From Amycolatopsis australiensis (GTDB taxonomy: Bacteria; Actinomycetota; Actinomycetes; Mycobacteriales; Pseudonocardiaceae), in contig NZ_FPJG01000006.1 of the NCBI RefSeq assembly GCF_900119165.1, forward strand, positions 8,346,001 through 8,410,000: DNA of 64,000 bases. The letters are read 5' to 3'. The first letter of the stretch is position 1. Each line of letters begins with the position of its first letter. Shown here one piece after another: positions 44,639-53,165 of the stretch. The position numbers and the translations under genes were made by a program. The notes beneath the pieces were generated by a model. That model made no database searches. It had not been told where the DNA came from and saw only the letters and a program-made list of their open reading frames with translations.

Positions 44639-45405
44639 ACGTCCTCGACGGGGTTGGTCAGGGTGCCGATGCCTTCGACGGTGATCGAGACGCTCTGGCC
44701 GCCCTCGATCGGGCCGACGCCTTCCGGGGTGCCGGTGAGGATGACGTCGCCGGGCAGCAGCGTCATCACGCGCGAGACGAACTCGACCAGCTCGGGGATC
44801 TTGTGGACCAGATCCGAGGTGCGGGCGTCCTGCTTGAGCTCGCCGTCGACCTCGGCCTTCAGCGACAGGTCGGACGGGTCGACCGCGGTCTCGATCCACG
44901 GGCCGAGCGGGCAGAACGTGTCGAAGCCCTTCGCGCGGCCCCACTGGCCGTCGGACTTCTGCAGGTCGCGGGCGCTGACGTCGTTGGCGATCGTGTAGCC
45001 GAGGATGACGCTCGCGGCACGCGACGCGGGCACGTTCTTCACCGGCTGCCCGATGACGACGGCCAGCTCGCCCTCGAAGTCGACGCGCCCGACGTCCGAC
45101 GGGCGGCGGATCGGCGCGTTCGGGCCGATGACCGTCGTGGACGGCTTGACGAACAGCATCGGCGCGCCGGGCACGTCGTGGCCGAACTCGGCCGCGTGCT
45201 TGGCGTAGTTGCGGCCGACGGCGATCACCTTGGACGGCAGGATGGGCGCGAGCAGCCGCACGTCGGCCAGTGGCCACCGCTTGCCGGTGAAGTTCGGCTG
45301 GCCGAAGGGGTGCTCGGCGATTTCGAGGACCTGGGCGTCGGCACCGTCGCCTTCGATCGAGGCGAACGCGACACCACCGGGATGAGCAATACGGGCTAGG
45401 CGCAC
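44635..45405 (-). CDS. Fumarylacetoacetate hydrolase-family protein
   Basis: A 256-residue FAH-superfamily enzyme. Features: KVIAVGRNYAKHAAEFGHD, GRVDFEGELAVVIGQPV (metal-binding Glu residues), GYTIANDVSARDLQKSDGQW and GDVILTGTPEGVGPI. Relatives hydrolyse or decarboxylate 2-oxo dicarboxylates, and annotations as HHDD isomerase are common. The GTG at 45405 begins 5 bp after the cimA stop, so it is in the cimA operon and shares its attenuator. A similar gene lies near leuB in mycobacteria. The true substrate is unknown. Confidence 0.88.
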   Translation of the reverse strand: MRLARIAHPGGVAFASIEGDGADAQVLEIAEHPFGQPNFTGKRWPLADVRLLAPILPSKVIAVGRNYAKHAAEFGHDVPGAPMLFVKPSTTVIGPNAPIRRPSDVGRVDFEGELAVVIGQPVKNVPASRAASVILGYTIANDVSARDLQKSDGQWGRAKGFDTFCPLGPWIETAVDPSDLSLKAEVDGELKQDARTSDLVHKIPELVEFVSRVMTLLPGDVILTGTPEGVGPIEGGQSVSITVEGIGTLTNPVEDV

Positions 45406-45410
45406 GCGGA

Positions 45411-47084
45411 TCAGTCTACGTCCGCCGCTGGGCTGCCGGGGGTTCCGGGTGGCGGGGCCCCCGGTCCGGACCGGAGGCCCGGCGCCACGGTGGTGCTCTT
45501 GTGGACGAGCGCATCGCACAGCGCCAGCCAGCTGGCCTCGACGATGTTCCCGTGCACGCCGACGGTGGTCCACTCGCGTTCGCCGTCGGTGCTCTGGACC
45601 AGCACGCGCGTCACCGCGTCGGTGCCCGGGTGGCCCTGGAGGATGCGCACCTTGTAGTCGGCGAGCTCCACACTGTCCAACCAGGACAGGTGCGGCGAGA
45701 GCGCCTTCCGCAGGGCGGCGTCGAGGGCGTGCACCGGGCCGATGCCCTCGGCGGTGGCGATGACCCGCTGGCCGCCGACGTGCACCTTGACCGTCGCCTC
45801 GGCGACGACCTCGGCGTCGGCGCGGTGGTCGAGGACCACGCGGTAGGACTCGAGCTCGAACGGCGCCTCGGCCGGCACGTCGGCTTCCTGGCGCAGCAGC
45901 AGCTCGAGGGAGGCGTCGGCGGCCTCGAAGGACCAGCCTTCGGATTCGAGGCGCTTGACCTTGGTGATGGCGCTGGTGAGGGCTTCGGGCCGGCCGGCAA
46001 GGTCGACCCCGAGCTCACGTCCCTTGAGCTCGAGGCTGGCCCTGCCGGCCATCTCGGTGACCAGTACCCGCATGTCGTTGCCGACGGAAGACGGATCGAT
46101 GTGGTTGTACAGCAACGGATCCACCTTGATCGCGCTCGCGTGCAGTCCCGCCTTGTGGGCGAAGGCCGACGCCCCTACGTAGGCCTGGTGGGTGTAGGGG
46201 GCGATGTTCGCGATTTCGGCAAGGGCATGGGAGACCCGGGTGAGCTCGGCGGCGCCTCCGGTCGGGAGGACGTCGAGGCCGAGCTTGGTCACGAGGTTCC
46301 CGGTCACGGCGAACAGGTCGGCGTTGCCGGCCCGTTCCCCGTAACCGTTGGCGGTGCACTGGACGTGCGTCACGCCGGCCTGCACCGCGGCGACGGAGTT
46401 CGCCACGGCGCAGGAAGTGTCGTCCTGACAGTGGATTCCGAGCCGGAACCCGGTCTTTTCCTTGATGGTGCGGACGGTTTCGGCGAGGCCGAGCGGAAGC
46501 TGGCCACCGTTGGTGTCGCAGAGCACGAGGACGTCGGCACCCGCGTGCGCGGCGGCGTCGAGGATCCTCAGGGAGGTCTCGGGCGAATACGCGTAGCCGT
46601 CGAAGAAGTGCTCGGCGTCGAGGAAGACGCGACGGCCTTCCTTGGTCAGGAATTCGACGGTGTCCTTGACCATCGCGCAGGCTTCGTCGACGTCGACGCG
46701 GAGGGCGCGTTCGATGTGCCGCAGGTCGGATTTCGCGACGAGGGTGACAACGGGAGCTTCGCTGTCGAGCAGGGCCTGCACCTGCGGATCGGCCTCGGCG
46801 GTGGTGCCGGCCTTGCGGGTGGCCCCGAAGGCGACGAGCGCGGCGTGCTTCAGCTGCAGCTCGCCCTTCGCGGCGCGGGCGAAGAACTCGGTGTCCTTGG
46901 GAAGAGCCCCGGGCCAGCCGCCTTCGATGAACCCGACGCCGAGCTCGTCCAGCAGCCGCGCGACGGCGAGCTTGTCCTGGACGGAGTAGGAGATGCCCTC
47001 CCGCTGCGCACCGTCGCGCAGGGTGGTGTCGTAGAGGTGGAAGGCATCGCCGAGCGGAGTATCGGCGGGCTCCTGGCGGGTCAC
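45411..47084 (-). CDS. cimA: (R)-citramalate synthase
   Basis: Condenses pyruvate with acetyl-CoA to citramalate, the entry to threonine-independent isoleucine synthesis via leuCD and leuB. The 557-residue protein has FHLYDTTLRDGAQREGIS (start of the DRE-TIM barrel), FIEGGWPGALPKDTEFF, GIHCQDDTSCAVANS and VQCTANGYGERAGNADL (HxH-type metal ligands and the GNxx segment), and a C-terminal LeuA dimer/allosteric domain (DYKVRILQ, VHGNIVEASWLALCDAL). An Ile-codon leader ORF and a U-tailed hairpin precede it. No leuA is in the window. Confidence 0.93.
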   Translation of the reverse strand: MTRQEPADTPLGDAFHLYDTTLRDGAQREGISYSVQDKLAVARLLDELGVGFIEGGWPGALPKDTEFFARAAKGELQLKHAALVAFGATRKAGTTAEADPQVQALLDSEAPVVTLVAKSDLRHIERALRVDVDEACAMVKDTVEFLTKEGRRVFLDAEHFFDGYAYSPETSLRILDAAAHAGADVLVLCDTNGGQLPLGLAETVRTIKEKTGFRLGIHCQDDTSCAVANSVAAVQAGVTHVQCTANGYGERAGNADLFAVTGNLVTKLGLDVLPTGGAAELTRVSHALAEIANIAPYTHQAYVGASAFAHKAGLHASAIKVDPLLYNHIDPSSVGNDMRVLVTEMAGRASLELKGRELGVDLAGRPEALTSAITKVKRLESEGWSFEAADASLELLLRQEADVPAEAPFELESYRVVLDHRADAEVVAEATVKVHVGGQRVIATAEGIGPVHALDAALRKALSPHLSWLDSVELADYKVRILQGHPGTDAVTRVLVQSTDGEREWTTVGVHGNIVEASWLALCDALVHKSTTVAPGLRSGPGAPPPGTPGSPAADVD

Positions 47085-47111
47085 GGGCGTCTCCTAGCGT
47101 TTCGGGGCAAC

Positions 47112-47141
47112 AAAAAAACCTCCCGCAGGGTGCGAGAGGTT
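47112..47141 (-). terminator. Attenuator hairpin upstream of cimA
   Basis: On the minus strand AACCTC pairs with GAGGTT, with inner CGCA/TGCG around GGG, followed by seven T. It lies between the leader ORF and cimA, 28 bp before the cimA start. Confidence 0.85.
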
Positions 47142-47164
47142 GCGCGCCGGGGGCTCTTGTGGAG

Positions 47165-47209
47165 CTAGCGTCCGGCGCGCTCGTCGATAATGATCGCGAA
47201 GCTGGTCAT
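47165..47209 (-). CDS. cimA leader peptide with three Ile codons
   Basis: A 14-codon ORF encoding MTSFAIIIDERAGR, with consecutive ATC-ATT-ATC. It ends 23 bp before a U-tailed hairpin and 80 bp before cimA. The ATG is preceded at 6 nt by CATGAT (47216-47221), a plausible -10, so the transcript is probably leaderless. The design is classic attenuation: ribosomes slowed by lack of Ile-tRNA would block the terminator and raise citramalate synthase. Confidence 0.75.
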   Translation of the reverse strand: MTSFAIIIDERAGR

Positions 47210-47341
47210 GGTCGCATCATGCCACAGGGAGCCGACGGAAGTCCACAAGCTGGGTCAAGCTCCCACGATCCGGGAACACGCCTCGGCGTCCGGTCGCATT
47301 GGCGGCGTGGCGCGCCCGCGATCATCGCGTTTCGCAGCGCC

Positions 47342-47387
47342 GCCCCCACAGACCAGACCCCGCCGCCCCCACAGACCAGACCCCGCC
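47342..47387. repeat. Short direct repeat in cimA-leuB intergenic region
   Basis: Two perfect tandem 23-bp copies of GCCCCCACAGACCAGACCCC plus CGCC. Confidence 0.7.
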
Positions 47388-47465
47388 GCTCCCTGGGGGC
47401 TGACCCCGGTCCAGTCTATCGGCGCCTGCCGACAAAACCGGCTGAGAAGCCATCCGGCGGCCGAG

Positions 47466-47495
47466 ATATCCACATCTCGGTGCAGCTGTGGACAA
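47466..47495. promoter_or_regulatory. Second inverted pair of DnaA-box-like sequences
   Basis: ATATCCACA (47466-47474) and TGTGGACAA (47487-47495), 12 bp apart, the same geometry as at 7555-7584. The first box has one mismatch to TTATCCACA. Confidence 0.4.
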
Positions 47496-47529
47496 CGCCG
47501 CGATAGTCGGCGTTCGCGGACGCTGACAC

Positions 47530-48060
47530 GGATGGTGGTCTACGGCTCCGGCCGCGGCTCAGCGGGCCTCCACGGTACGGGCGGCAGCCCGACGAACCCG
47601 TTACGGCCCGGGTAGGCGCAAACTCCGACGCGCCCAGCGGGACCTCTTGCGGCGGCGGGAGTGAACCGCTCGGCCGCCGCCCCTTACGCCCTCCACGGCG
47701 CCAGCCGCGGCTCAGCGCAGCCTCCGCACCCCTCGTGGCGGCAGCCGCCCAGTAGCGCCCGACCGCAGCCCGACGCACCGTCCACGGCTCCGGCCGCAAC
47801 TCCAACGCGCCCAGCGGGACCTCTTGCGGAGCGGGAGTGAACCGCTCGCGCCCCGCACGGCTCCGGCCACAACTCCACCGCGCCCTCCGCGACCCCTTAT
47901 GGCTGCAGCCGCCCAGGTAGCGCCGCCCGCAGCCAAACGCACCCGCCACGGCTCCGGCCACAACTTCACCGCACCCTCCGATCCTCGTGCGCCGCCAGCA
48001 GGGCGGACCGTTCGCGCCCGACCAAAGCGCAACACACCCTCCACGGCCGCAACCCGGCAC
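47530..48060. repeat. Degenerate GC-rich repeat block between cimA and leuB
   Basis: Two near-identical segments of about 54 bp (47619-47673 and 47796-47849, 177 bp apart) share GCGCCCAGCGGGACCTCTTG and GGGAGTGAACCGCTCG. Between and after them CACGGCTCCGGCC followed by ACAACTCCA recurs several times. A 247-codon minus-strand frame passes through, but it is made of the repeat and has no ribosome site. The rest of the 1.2-kb gap holds nothing else I recognise. Confidence 0.6.
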
Positions 48061-48275
48061 ACCTCCAGGCGAAGGGTCCAATCGCACTCTGAATCGCGGG
48101 AAGTGGACAGCGTGAGTTGCCACGCCCACAGCACGAACGATCCGCGGGCACCGGGCCAACGTGTACGAGTGTGCACGGCCGTCGGCACCGCGCCGGGCTT
48201 CGCGAGCCGACCATCGGTGTCATGGGCGCACGACCCCTACCGCACGGGCAAAAGCACCCACCCGGCAGCGGGCAC

Positions 48276-48305
48276 GAAAAAGCCCCGCACCACAGTGCGG
48301 GGCTT
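48276..48305 (-). terminator. U-tailed terminator of leuB
   Basis: On the minus strand AAGCCCCGCAC pairs with GTGCGGGGCTT, an 11-bp stem with a 4-nt loop, followed by a T-run. Confidence 0.88.
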
Positions 48306-48315
48306 CCCCGAAACC

Positions 48316-49356
48316 TCAACCAGCCGTCCGAACGTTGGACGAAACCAACGCCGCCAGCCGGTCACCGATCGCCTGCGTGGCGCCCGGCGAAGACTGGTCC
48401 CGCGTAGCCAGGTCGAACGCGACCGAAGCCTCGATCCGCCGCGCGGCCTCCTTCTGGCCCAGGTGGTCGAGCAGCAACGCCACCGACAGCACCGCAGCCG
48501 TCGGGTCGGCCAGCCCCTGCCCGGCGATGTCCGGCGCCGACCCGTGGACCGGCTCGAACATGCTCGGGTTGCGTCGCGTGATGTCCAGGTTGCCGCTCGC
48601 CGCGAGCCCGATTCCGCCCGTCACCGCCGCCGCCAGGTCCGTGATGATGTCGCCGAACAAGTTGTCCGTCACGATCACGTCGAACCGGGACGGGTCCGTC
48701 ACCAGGTGGATCGTCGCCGCGTCCACGTGGGAATACGCGACCGTCACCTCCGGGTGCTCCAGCGACACCTCCTCGACGATCCGCGACCACAGCGAGCCCG
48801 CGTACTCGAGCACGTTCGTCTTGTGCACCAGCGTCAGGTGCTTGCGCGGGCGGGCCTCGGCGCGGTTGAACGCGTCCGCGACCACGCGGCGGATGCCGAA
48901 CGCCGTGTTGACGCTGACCTCCGTCGCGATCTCGTGCTCGGTGTCCTTGCGCAGCAAGCCACCGGTGCCCGCGTACGGGCCTTCGGTCCCTTCGCGCACC
49001 ACGACCATGTCGACGTCGCCGGCGTCGGCCAGCGGGCCGCGGACCCCCGGGTACAGCCGCGCCGGGCGCAGGTTCACGTGGTGGTCCATTTCGAACCGCA
49101 GCCGCAGCAGCAGGCCGCGCTCCAGGATGCCGCTCGGCACCGTCGGGTCGCCGACCGCGCCCAGCAGGATCGCGTCATGCTGACGCAGTTCGCCGAGCAC
49201 CGACTCCGGGAGCAGCTCACCGGTCGCGTGCCACCGCGCGGCGCCGAGGTCGTAGTTCGTGATCTCCGCCGTCGGTACTACCTCGCCGAGCACCTTCAGC
49301 GCCTCGGAGACCACCTCGGGCCCGATCCCGTCTCCTGGGATCACCGCGAGCCGCAT
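48316..49356 (-). CDS. leuB: 3-isopropylmalate dehydrogenase
   Basis: Oxidatively decarboxylates 3-isopropylmalate in leucine synthesis; it also serves the citramalate route. The 346-residue protein begins [20 protein letters not shown], has [40 protein letters not shown] (metal-binding Asp residues) and [20 protein letters not shown]. The ATG at 49356 is chosen because GGAGGTG lies upstream and the family begins there. It ends at a U-tailed hairpin and is transcribed towards cimA. Confidence 0.96.
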   Translation of the reverse strand: MRLAVIPGDGIGPEVVSEALKVLGEVVPTAEITNYDLGAARWHATGELLPESVLGELRQHDAILLGAVGDPTVPSGILERGLLLRLRFEMDHHVNLRPARLYPGVRGPLADAGDVDMVVVREGTEGPYAGTGGLLRKDTEHEIATEVSVNTAFGIRRVVADAFNRAEARPRKHLTLVHKTNVLEYAGSLWSRIVEEVSLEHPEVTVAYSHVDAATIHLVTDPSRFDVIVTDNLFGDIITDLAAAVTGGIGLAASGNLDITRRNPSMFEPVHGSAPDIAGQGLADPTAAVLSVALLLDHLGQKEAARRIEASVAFDLATRDQSSPGATQAIGDRLAALVSSNVRTAG

Positions 49357-49585
49357 CCACACACCTCCGTCGACCGGACCACCGGCCGCACCGATGGCCC
49401 ACCGCAACAAAACGCCAGCAGCCGGAAGGTTACCGGCCGTAGACAAACGGCCGTAGCCGCACCACCCTTATGCCGCATCCTCCCACGGGGTGAGACACCC
49501 AATCGGGTGAATACGGATCGGGGCGCCCCCGGTGGATACCCACCGAAGACGCCCCTGACCCTGCACTGATCGATCTTGACCGGGA

Positions 49586-52500
49586 CTAGCGCTGACCTGC
49601 CCCGATCGGCTGACGGTCGTTCCCCGGCCGGGCGTCCACCTTGACCACGTTCGCCCGGTTGCCCGCGGCGTTGTGGTGCTCGATGGCGAGCAGCCCGAGT
49701 GCCTTGTCGGCCTCGGCCGACGCCGCGTTGCGCGTCACGACCAGAGCCGTGCCCGGCTTCGCGACGTAGCCCAGCGCGGCGTCGCCACCGCCCTGCACCG
49801 AGTAGCCCGGCGCGAGCGCGTCGAACGAAAGCGGCGTGCCGACGTAGTCGATCAGCCCGTTCGTCGTGCCCGGCGCGACGTAGAAACCGCTCACGCCGAC
49901 CGTGTAGGAGATCCGGTGGCTGCCGGCGTCCGGGTCGATGCCCAGCGCGGCCACCGAAACCGGCAGCGTGATCACGTTCGTGTCGAACACGTTGGTGTCC
50001 ACGTCGCCGAGCTGCCCGTTGACGGCCTGGACGTCGACCTGCGGGAAGCCGGTCTTCAGCGCGACCGTGACGGCCAGCAGCACGTCCGTGGACGTCGCCT
50101 TGGTCACGTAGGTCTCGAAGTCCGGCGTGCCGTCGCCGTTCGTGTCGATGTCCACGAACGGCGAGGTGTTGCTGCCGATGTTCGCCCAGTCGCCCCAGGT
50201 GGACAGGCCGAACGCGAGGATCGCGTTCTCCGGCTCGCCCTGCGCCTTCGCCAGCGGCGCGGTGGACGCCGCGCCGATGTAGCGGAGGTCGCCGCCCTTC
50301 GCGGTCTTGTTCACCGTGCAGTCGGTGACCACGTCCGCGTCGCACTCGGGCAGCTGCGGCGACTCCGCCTGCAGCTCGAGCACGCTGATCAGCGAGCGGT
50401 ACCGCTGCGCGCCGGTGCCCTGGTCGACGCCCTTGCCGCCGAGGTTCAGCACGGCCTGGGTGGCGTCCGGGGCGAACTTCACCGACGGCGGCGTCGAAAT
50501 CGTCGAAACCGGCTTGGGCGCGGCGTAGACCGAGACCCGCAGCGGCACGCTCGCCCCGCCGACCGGGGTGAACGCGACGCGGCCGGAGGCGTCGGCCACG
50601 AACTGCCGCGCCAGGCCGGCCTGGGTGGCCTGCATGGTCGGGTCCATGACCTTGCGCAGCGCCTTCGGGTCGGCGATCCGCAGCGTGACGCGCACCTTCG
50701 CGGTGCCACGCGGGGACAGCTTCACCGACTGCTTGTCCACTGTGTACTCGACACCGGGCAGCGCGTTGACCGCCTGGTAGGCCACGGTGTACTCGGCCGG
50801 CGTGACGCCCTTGTTCACCAGCTTGATCGTCTTCGCCACCGTGACCGGGCCGGACGCCTCGACGGTCCCGAAGCTGACGCTGACCGTGCCCGGGTCGTCC
50901 TGGACGTAGGCGAGGACCTGGTTGTCCAGCGCGGCTTTCGCGTCGATCCGGCCGCTGCCGACGCGCTGCGGCGCGTAGGTGTGGCCGGCGCCGTCGGTGA
51001 CGTCGTGGCCGGCGGTGTCGATCACCGACGCCTTGACCTCCTCGACCGACCAGTCCGGGTGGGCCTGGCGGACGAGCGCGGTGATGCCCGTGGTGTGCGG
51101 GGCGGCCATCGACGTGCCGGAGAGCACGGTCCGGCCGTTGCCGCTGCCGCGGAAGGCCGAGGTGATCGTGTCACCGGGCGCGGCGACGTCCGGCTTGACG
51201 GCCGGCCCGCGGGTGCCGCGCGAGGTGAACGAGCTCGGGGTGTCGACGATCGTCTTGTCGTAGGTCTGGATCGACGCCCGGCCGGCGCCGTAGAGCCGGA
51301 CCTGCAGCGTGCCCGCGGTCAGCGCGGCGCGCAGCGTCTTGGTCGCCGAGCCGGTGAACTGGAACATCGGGATCGCCGCGTTGCCCGCGATACCCGCGCT
51401 GAAGTGCTCCAAAGTGGACGAAAGCAGGGCGCCGGTCGCCCCGGCGGCCTGCGCGTTGCCGGCGCGGGCGGCCGAACCGCAGGCACGGGTCGAGTCGTTG
51501 TCGTCCCATTCCAGCCAGACGAACTTGCCCGCCGCCTTCGCCTTGTCCTCGGCGGAGTACGGCGCGCAGCCCGCCGCGTTCGACGCCGAGAGCGTGACGA
51601 CCGGCGCCGTCAGATCCAGGGTGTCGTAGCCGGCGTAGTTCTGGCTGTACTGCCCGGTCTTGGGCCCCGCGGCGCCCGCGGGCGCCTTGACGTCGGCGGC
51701 GTCGCGCAGGACGCCCGCGTCGCGGGTGCTGGCGACGGTGAGCGCCTCGGGCGTGTTGCCCGGCGAGCCCGCGATGTCGTTGATGTCGCCGCCGTTGCCC
51801 GCGGAGATCACCGGCAGCACGTTGTTCGCGGCGAGCTTGCGCACGAACAGCGAGTCCGGGTCGTCCGGCGCGCCGAAGTCGGAGCCCAGCGACAGGTTGA
51901 CGATGTCGAGGTGGTCGGTGAAGTCGCCGTCGCCGTCCGGGTCGAGGGCCCAGTCCAGCGCCTGCGAGGTGACGTTCGTCGAGCCCGCGCAGCCGAACAC
52001 CTTGATCGCGTAGAGCAGCGACTTCGGCGCGGTCCCCGGGCCGATCAGCATCTCGTCGACCTTCTTGGGCGTGAGCTTGCGGTAGTCGCCGGTGAAGGTC
52101 TTGCCGTCGGCGGTCACGCCGAAGCCGCCGATGGTGCCGGCCACGTGCGTGCCGTGTTCCCCGCAGGCCAGCGGGTTCGGGTCCGGCTTGGGGGTGGCCT
52201 TGGCCGGCGTCGCGGCGTCGTAGTCGTCGCCGACGAGGTCGGTGCCGCCGACTACCTTGGCGCTCGGGAACAGCGGCGTGGGCTTGGTGCTGTCGACGCT
52301 CTTGTAGGCGGCCTGCGTGCCGGGGCCGCCGAAGTCGGCGTGGGTGTAGTCGATGCCGTCGTCGATGACGCCGATGCGGACGTTGTCGCCGAACCGGCCG
52401 GTCTGCTGCCACGCGGCGAGCGTGTTGGTCAGCTGCTCGGCGCTGGCGTTGGTGCGCGTCTTCGGCACGACCGTGCGCACCGAAACGACGTCCGCGCGCT

Positions 52501-52936
52501 TCGCGACTTCACGCAGCTTCGCGGCGTCCGCGGTGACGACCACGCCGGGCACGGCGTTGGCGGTCTGGGTGACGACCTGCGGCTTGGCGTCGGCCGAGCG
52601 CAGCTGGCCGACGACGGACTCGACCGCGGCGGCGGTGTCGGCCTTGGCGGCCTTGGCGGCCCGCTTGGCCTGGTCCTTGCCCTGCGGCTGCGCGGCGGCG
52701 AACGCGTCGACGGCGGGCTGCTTGGCCAGCTCGACGAACGCGGTGACCCGTCCCTGCGCGGCGCCCAGCCGCGGCGAAACCTTGCCCGGCAGCTCCGTGG
52801 CGTCGACCTTCGCGGGCGCCACCCCGTCCGCGAGCGGAGCGTCCTGCGCGCTCGCGGCGGGCGCCCCCAGCGCGGCCGCCAGCACGACGGCGAAGGCCGC
52901 CGTCGTGGCGCGCGCGGGTAAGCGGGATCTGCTCAT
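49586..52936 (-). CDS. Secreted subtilisin-like serine protease (S8)
   Basis: An 1116-residue exported protease. A signal peptide (RATTAAFAVVLAAALGAPAA) is followed by a propeptide (about 30-190), then the catalytic domain: IGVIDDGIDYTHADFGG (Asp), CGEHGTHVAGTIGGFG (His) and LSGTSMAAPHTTGITALVRQ (Ser). A PA-like insert lies between His and Ser (about residues 450-570). The remaining about 450 residues are beta-rich, with fibronectin-like segments. AAGGGG precedes the ATG at 52936. It stands alone between leuB and serA, an insertion relative to mycobacteria. Confidence 0.93.
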   Translation of the reverse strand: MSRSRLPARATTAAFAVVLAAALGAPAASAQDAPLADGVAPAKVDATELPGKVSPRLGAAQGRVTAFVELAKQPAVDAFAAAQPQGKDQAKRAAKAAKADTAAAVESVVGQLRSADAKPQVVTQTANAVPGVVVTADAAKLREVAKRADVVSVRTVVPKTRTNASAEQLTNTLAAWQQTGRFGDNVRIGVIDDGIDYTHADFGGPGTQAAYKSVDSTKPTPLFPSAKVVGGTDLVGDDYDAATPAKATPKPDPNPLACGEHGTHVAGTIGGFGVTADGKTFTGDYRKLTPKKVDEMLIGPGTAPKSLLYAIKVFGCAGSTNVTSQALDWALDPDGDGDFTDHLDIVNLSLGSDFGAPDDPDSLFVRKLAANNVLPVISAGNGGDINDIAGSPGNTPEALTVASTRDAGVLRDAADVKAPAGAAGPKTGQYSQNYAGYDTLDLTAPVVTLSASNAAGCAPYSAEDKAKAAGKFVWLEWDDNDSTRACGSAARAGNAQAAGATGALLSSTLEHFSAGIAGNAAIPMFQFTGSATKTLRAALTAGTLQVRLYGAGRASIQTYDKTIVDTPSSFTSRGTRGPAVKPDVAAPGDTITSAFRGSGNGRTVLSGTSMAAPHTTGITALVRQAHPDWSVEEVKASVIDTAGHDVTDGAGHTYAPQRVGSGRIDAKAALDNQVLAYVQDDPGTVSVSFGTVEASGPVTVAKTIKLVNKGVTPAEYTVAYQAVNALPGVEYTVDKQSVKLSPRGTAKVRVTLRIADPKALRKVMDPTMQATQAGLARQFVADASGRVAFTPVGGASVPLRVSVYAAPKPVSTISTPPSVKFAPDATQAVLNLGGKGVDQGTGAQRYRSLISVLELQAESPQLPECDADVVTDCTVNKTAKGGDLRYIGAASTAPLAKAQGEPENAILAFGLSTWGDWANIGSNTSPFVDIDTNGDGTPDFETYVTKATSTDVLLAVTVALKTGFPQVDVQAVNGQLGDVDTNVFDTNVITLPVSVAALGIDPDAGSHRISYTVGVSGFYVAPGTTNGLIDYVGTPLSFDALAPGYSVQGGGDAALGYVAKPGTALVVTRNAASAEADKALGLLAIEHHNAAGNRANVVKVDARPGNDRQPIGAGQR

Positions 52937-53074
52937 GAGTCGGCCCCTTACTCGAGGTCTGGACCCGAACCTGCCTGCCGCTCCTGGCACCCCCGACGGT
53001 GAAGCGCGGCCAGCGCCGTGCCCTCGACGGCGCGTGGTTCAACCTCGCGGGGAGAACTTAATGCCCCAAAACAC

Positions 53075-53088
53075 CTACTTACGTAGGC
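53075..53088. promoter_or_regulatory. Palindrome upstream of the S8 protease
   Basis: CCTAC-TTAC-GTAGG, a perfect 5-bp inverted repeat about 140 bp before the protease start. Confidence 0.3.
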
Positions 53089-53120
53089 AAAGGACTCCGT
53101 TACGTGAATGTGATTGCCCA

Positions 53121-53154
53121 CGAGGGCCCCCCACCGGGTGGTGAGGGGCCCTCG
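53121..53154 (-). terminator. Hairpin downstream of serA
   Basis: CGAGGGCCCC (53121-53130) pairs with GGGGCCCTCG (53145-53154), with an inner CACC/GGTG; it lies 11 bp after the serA stop on the minus strand. Confidence 0.8.
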
Positions 53155-53165
53155 AAAGCGTTACG

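Noticed and set aside
42728..45277. An 849-codon minus-strand frame
   Set aside because: Only its last 155 codons (the SRPBCC gene, from 43192) are real; the rest is antisense to the hydrolase and overlaps the sigma and FAH genes.
47416..48159. A 247-codon minus-strand frame in the cimA-leuB gap
   Set aside because: Built from the DNA repeat, no ribosome site, no codon-position bias consistent with a protein.
49341..49491. A 45-codon ORF starting with GGGAGG-ATG just before leuB
   Set aside because: It runs past the leuB start and has no run of branched-chain codons or terminator; probably chance, though a coupling role cannot be excluded.
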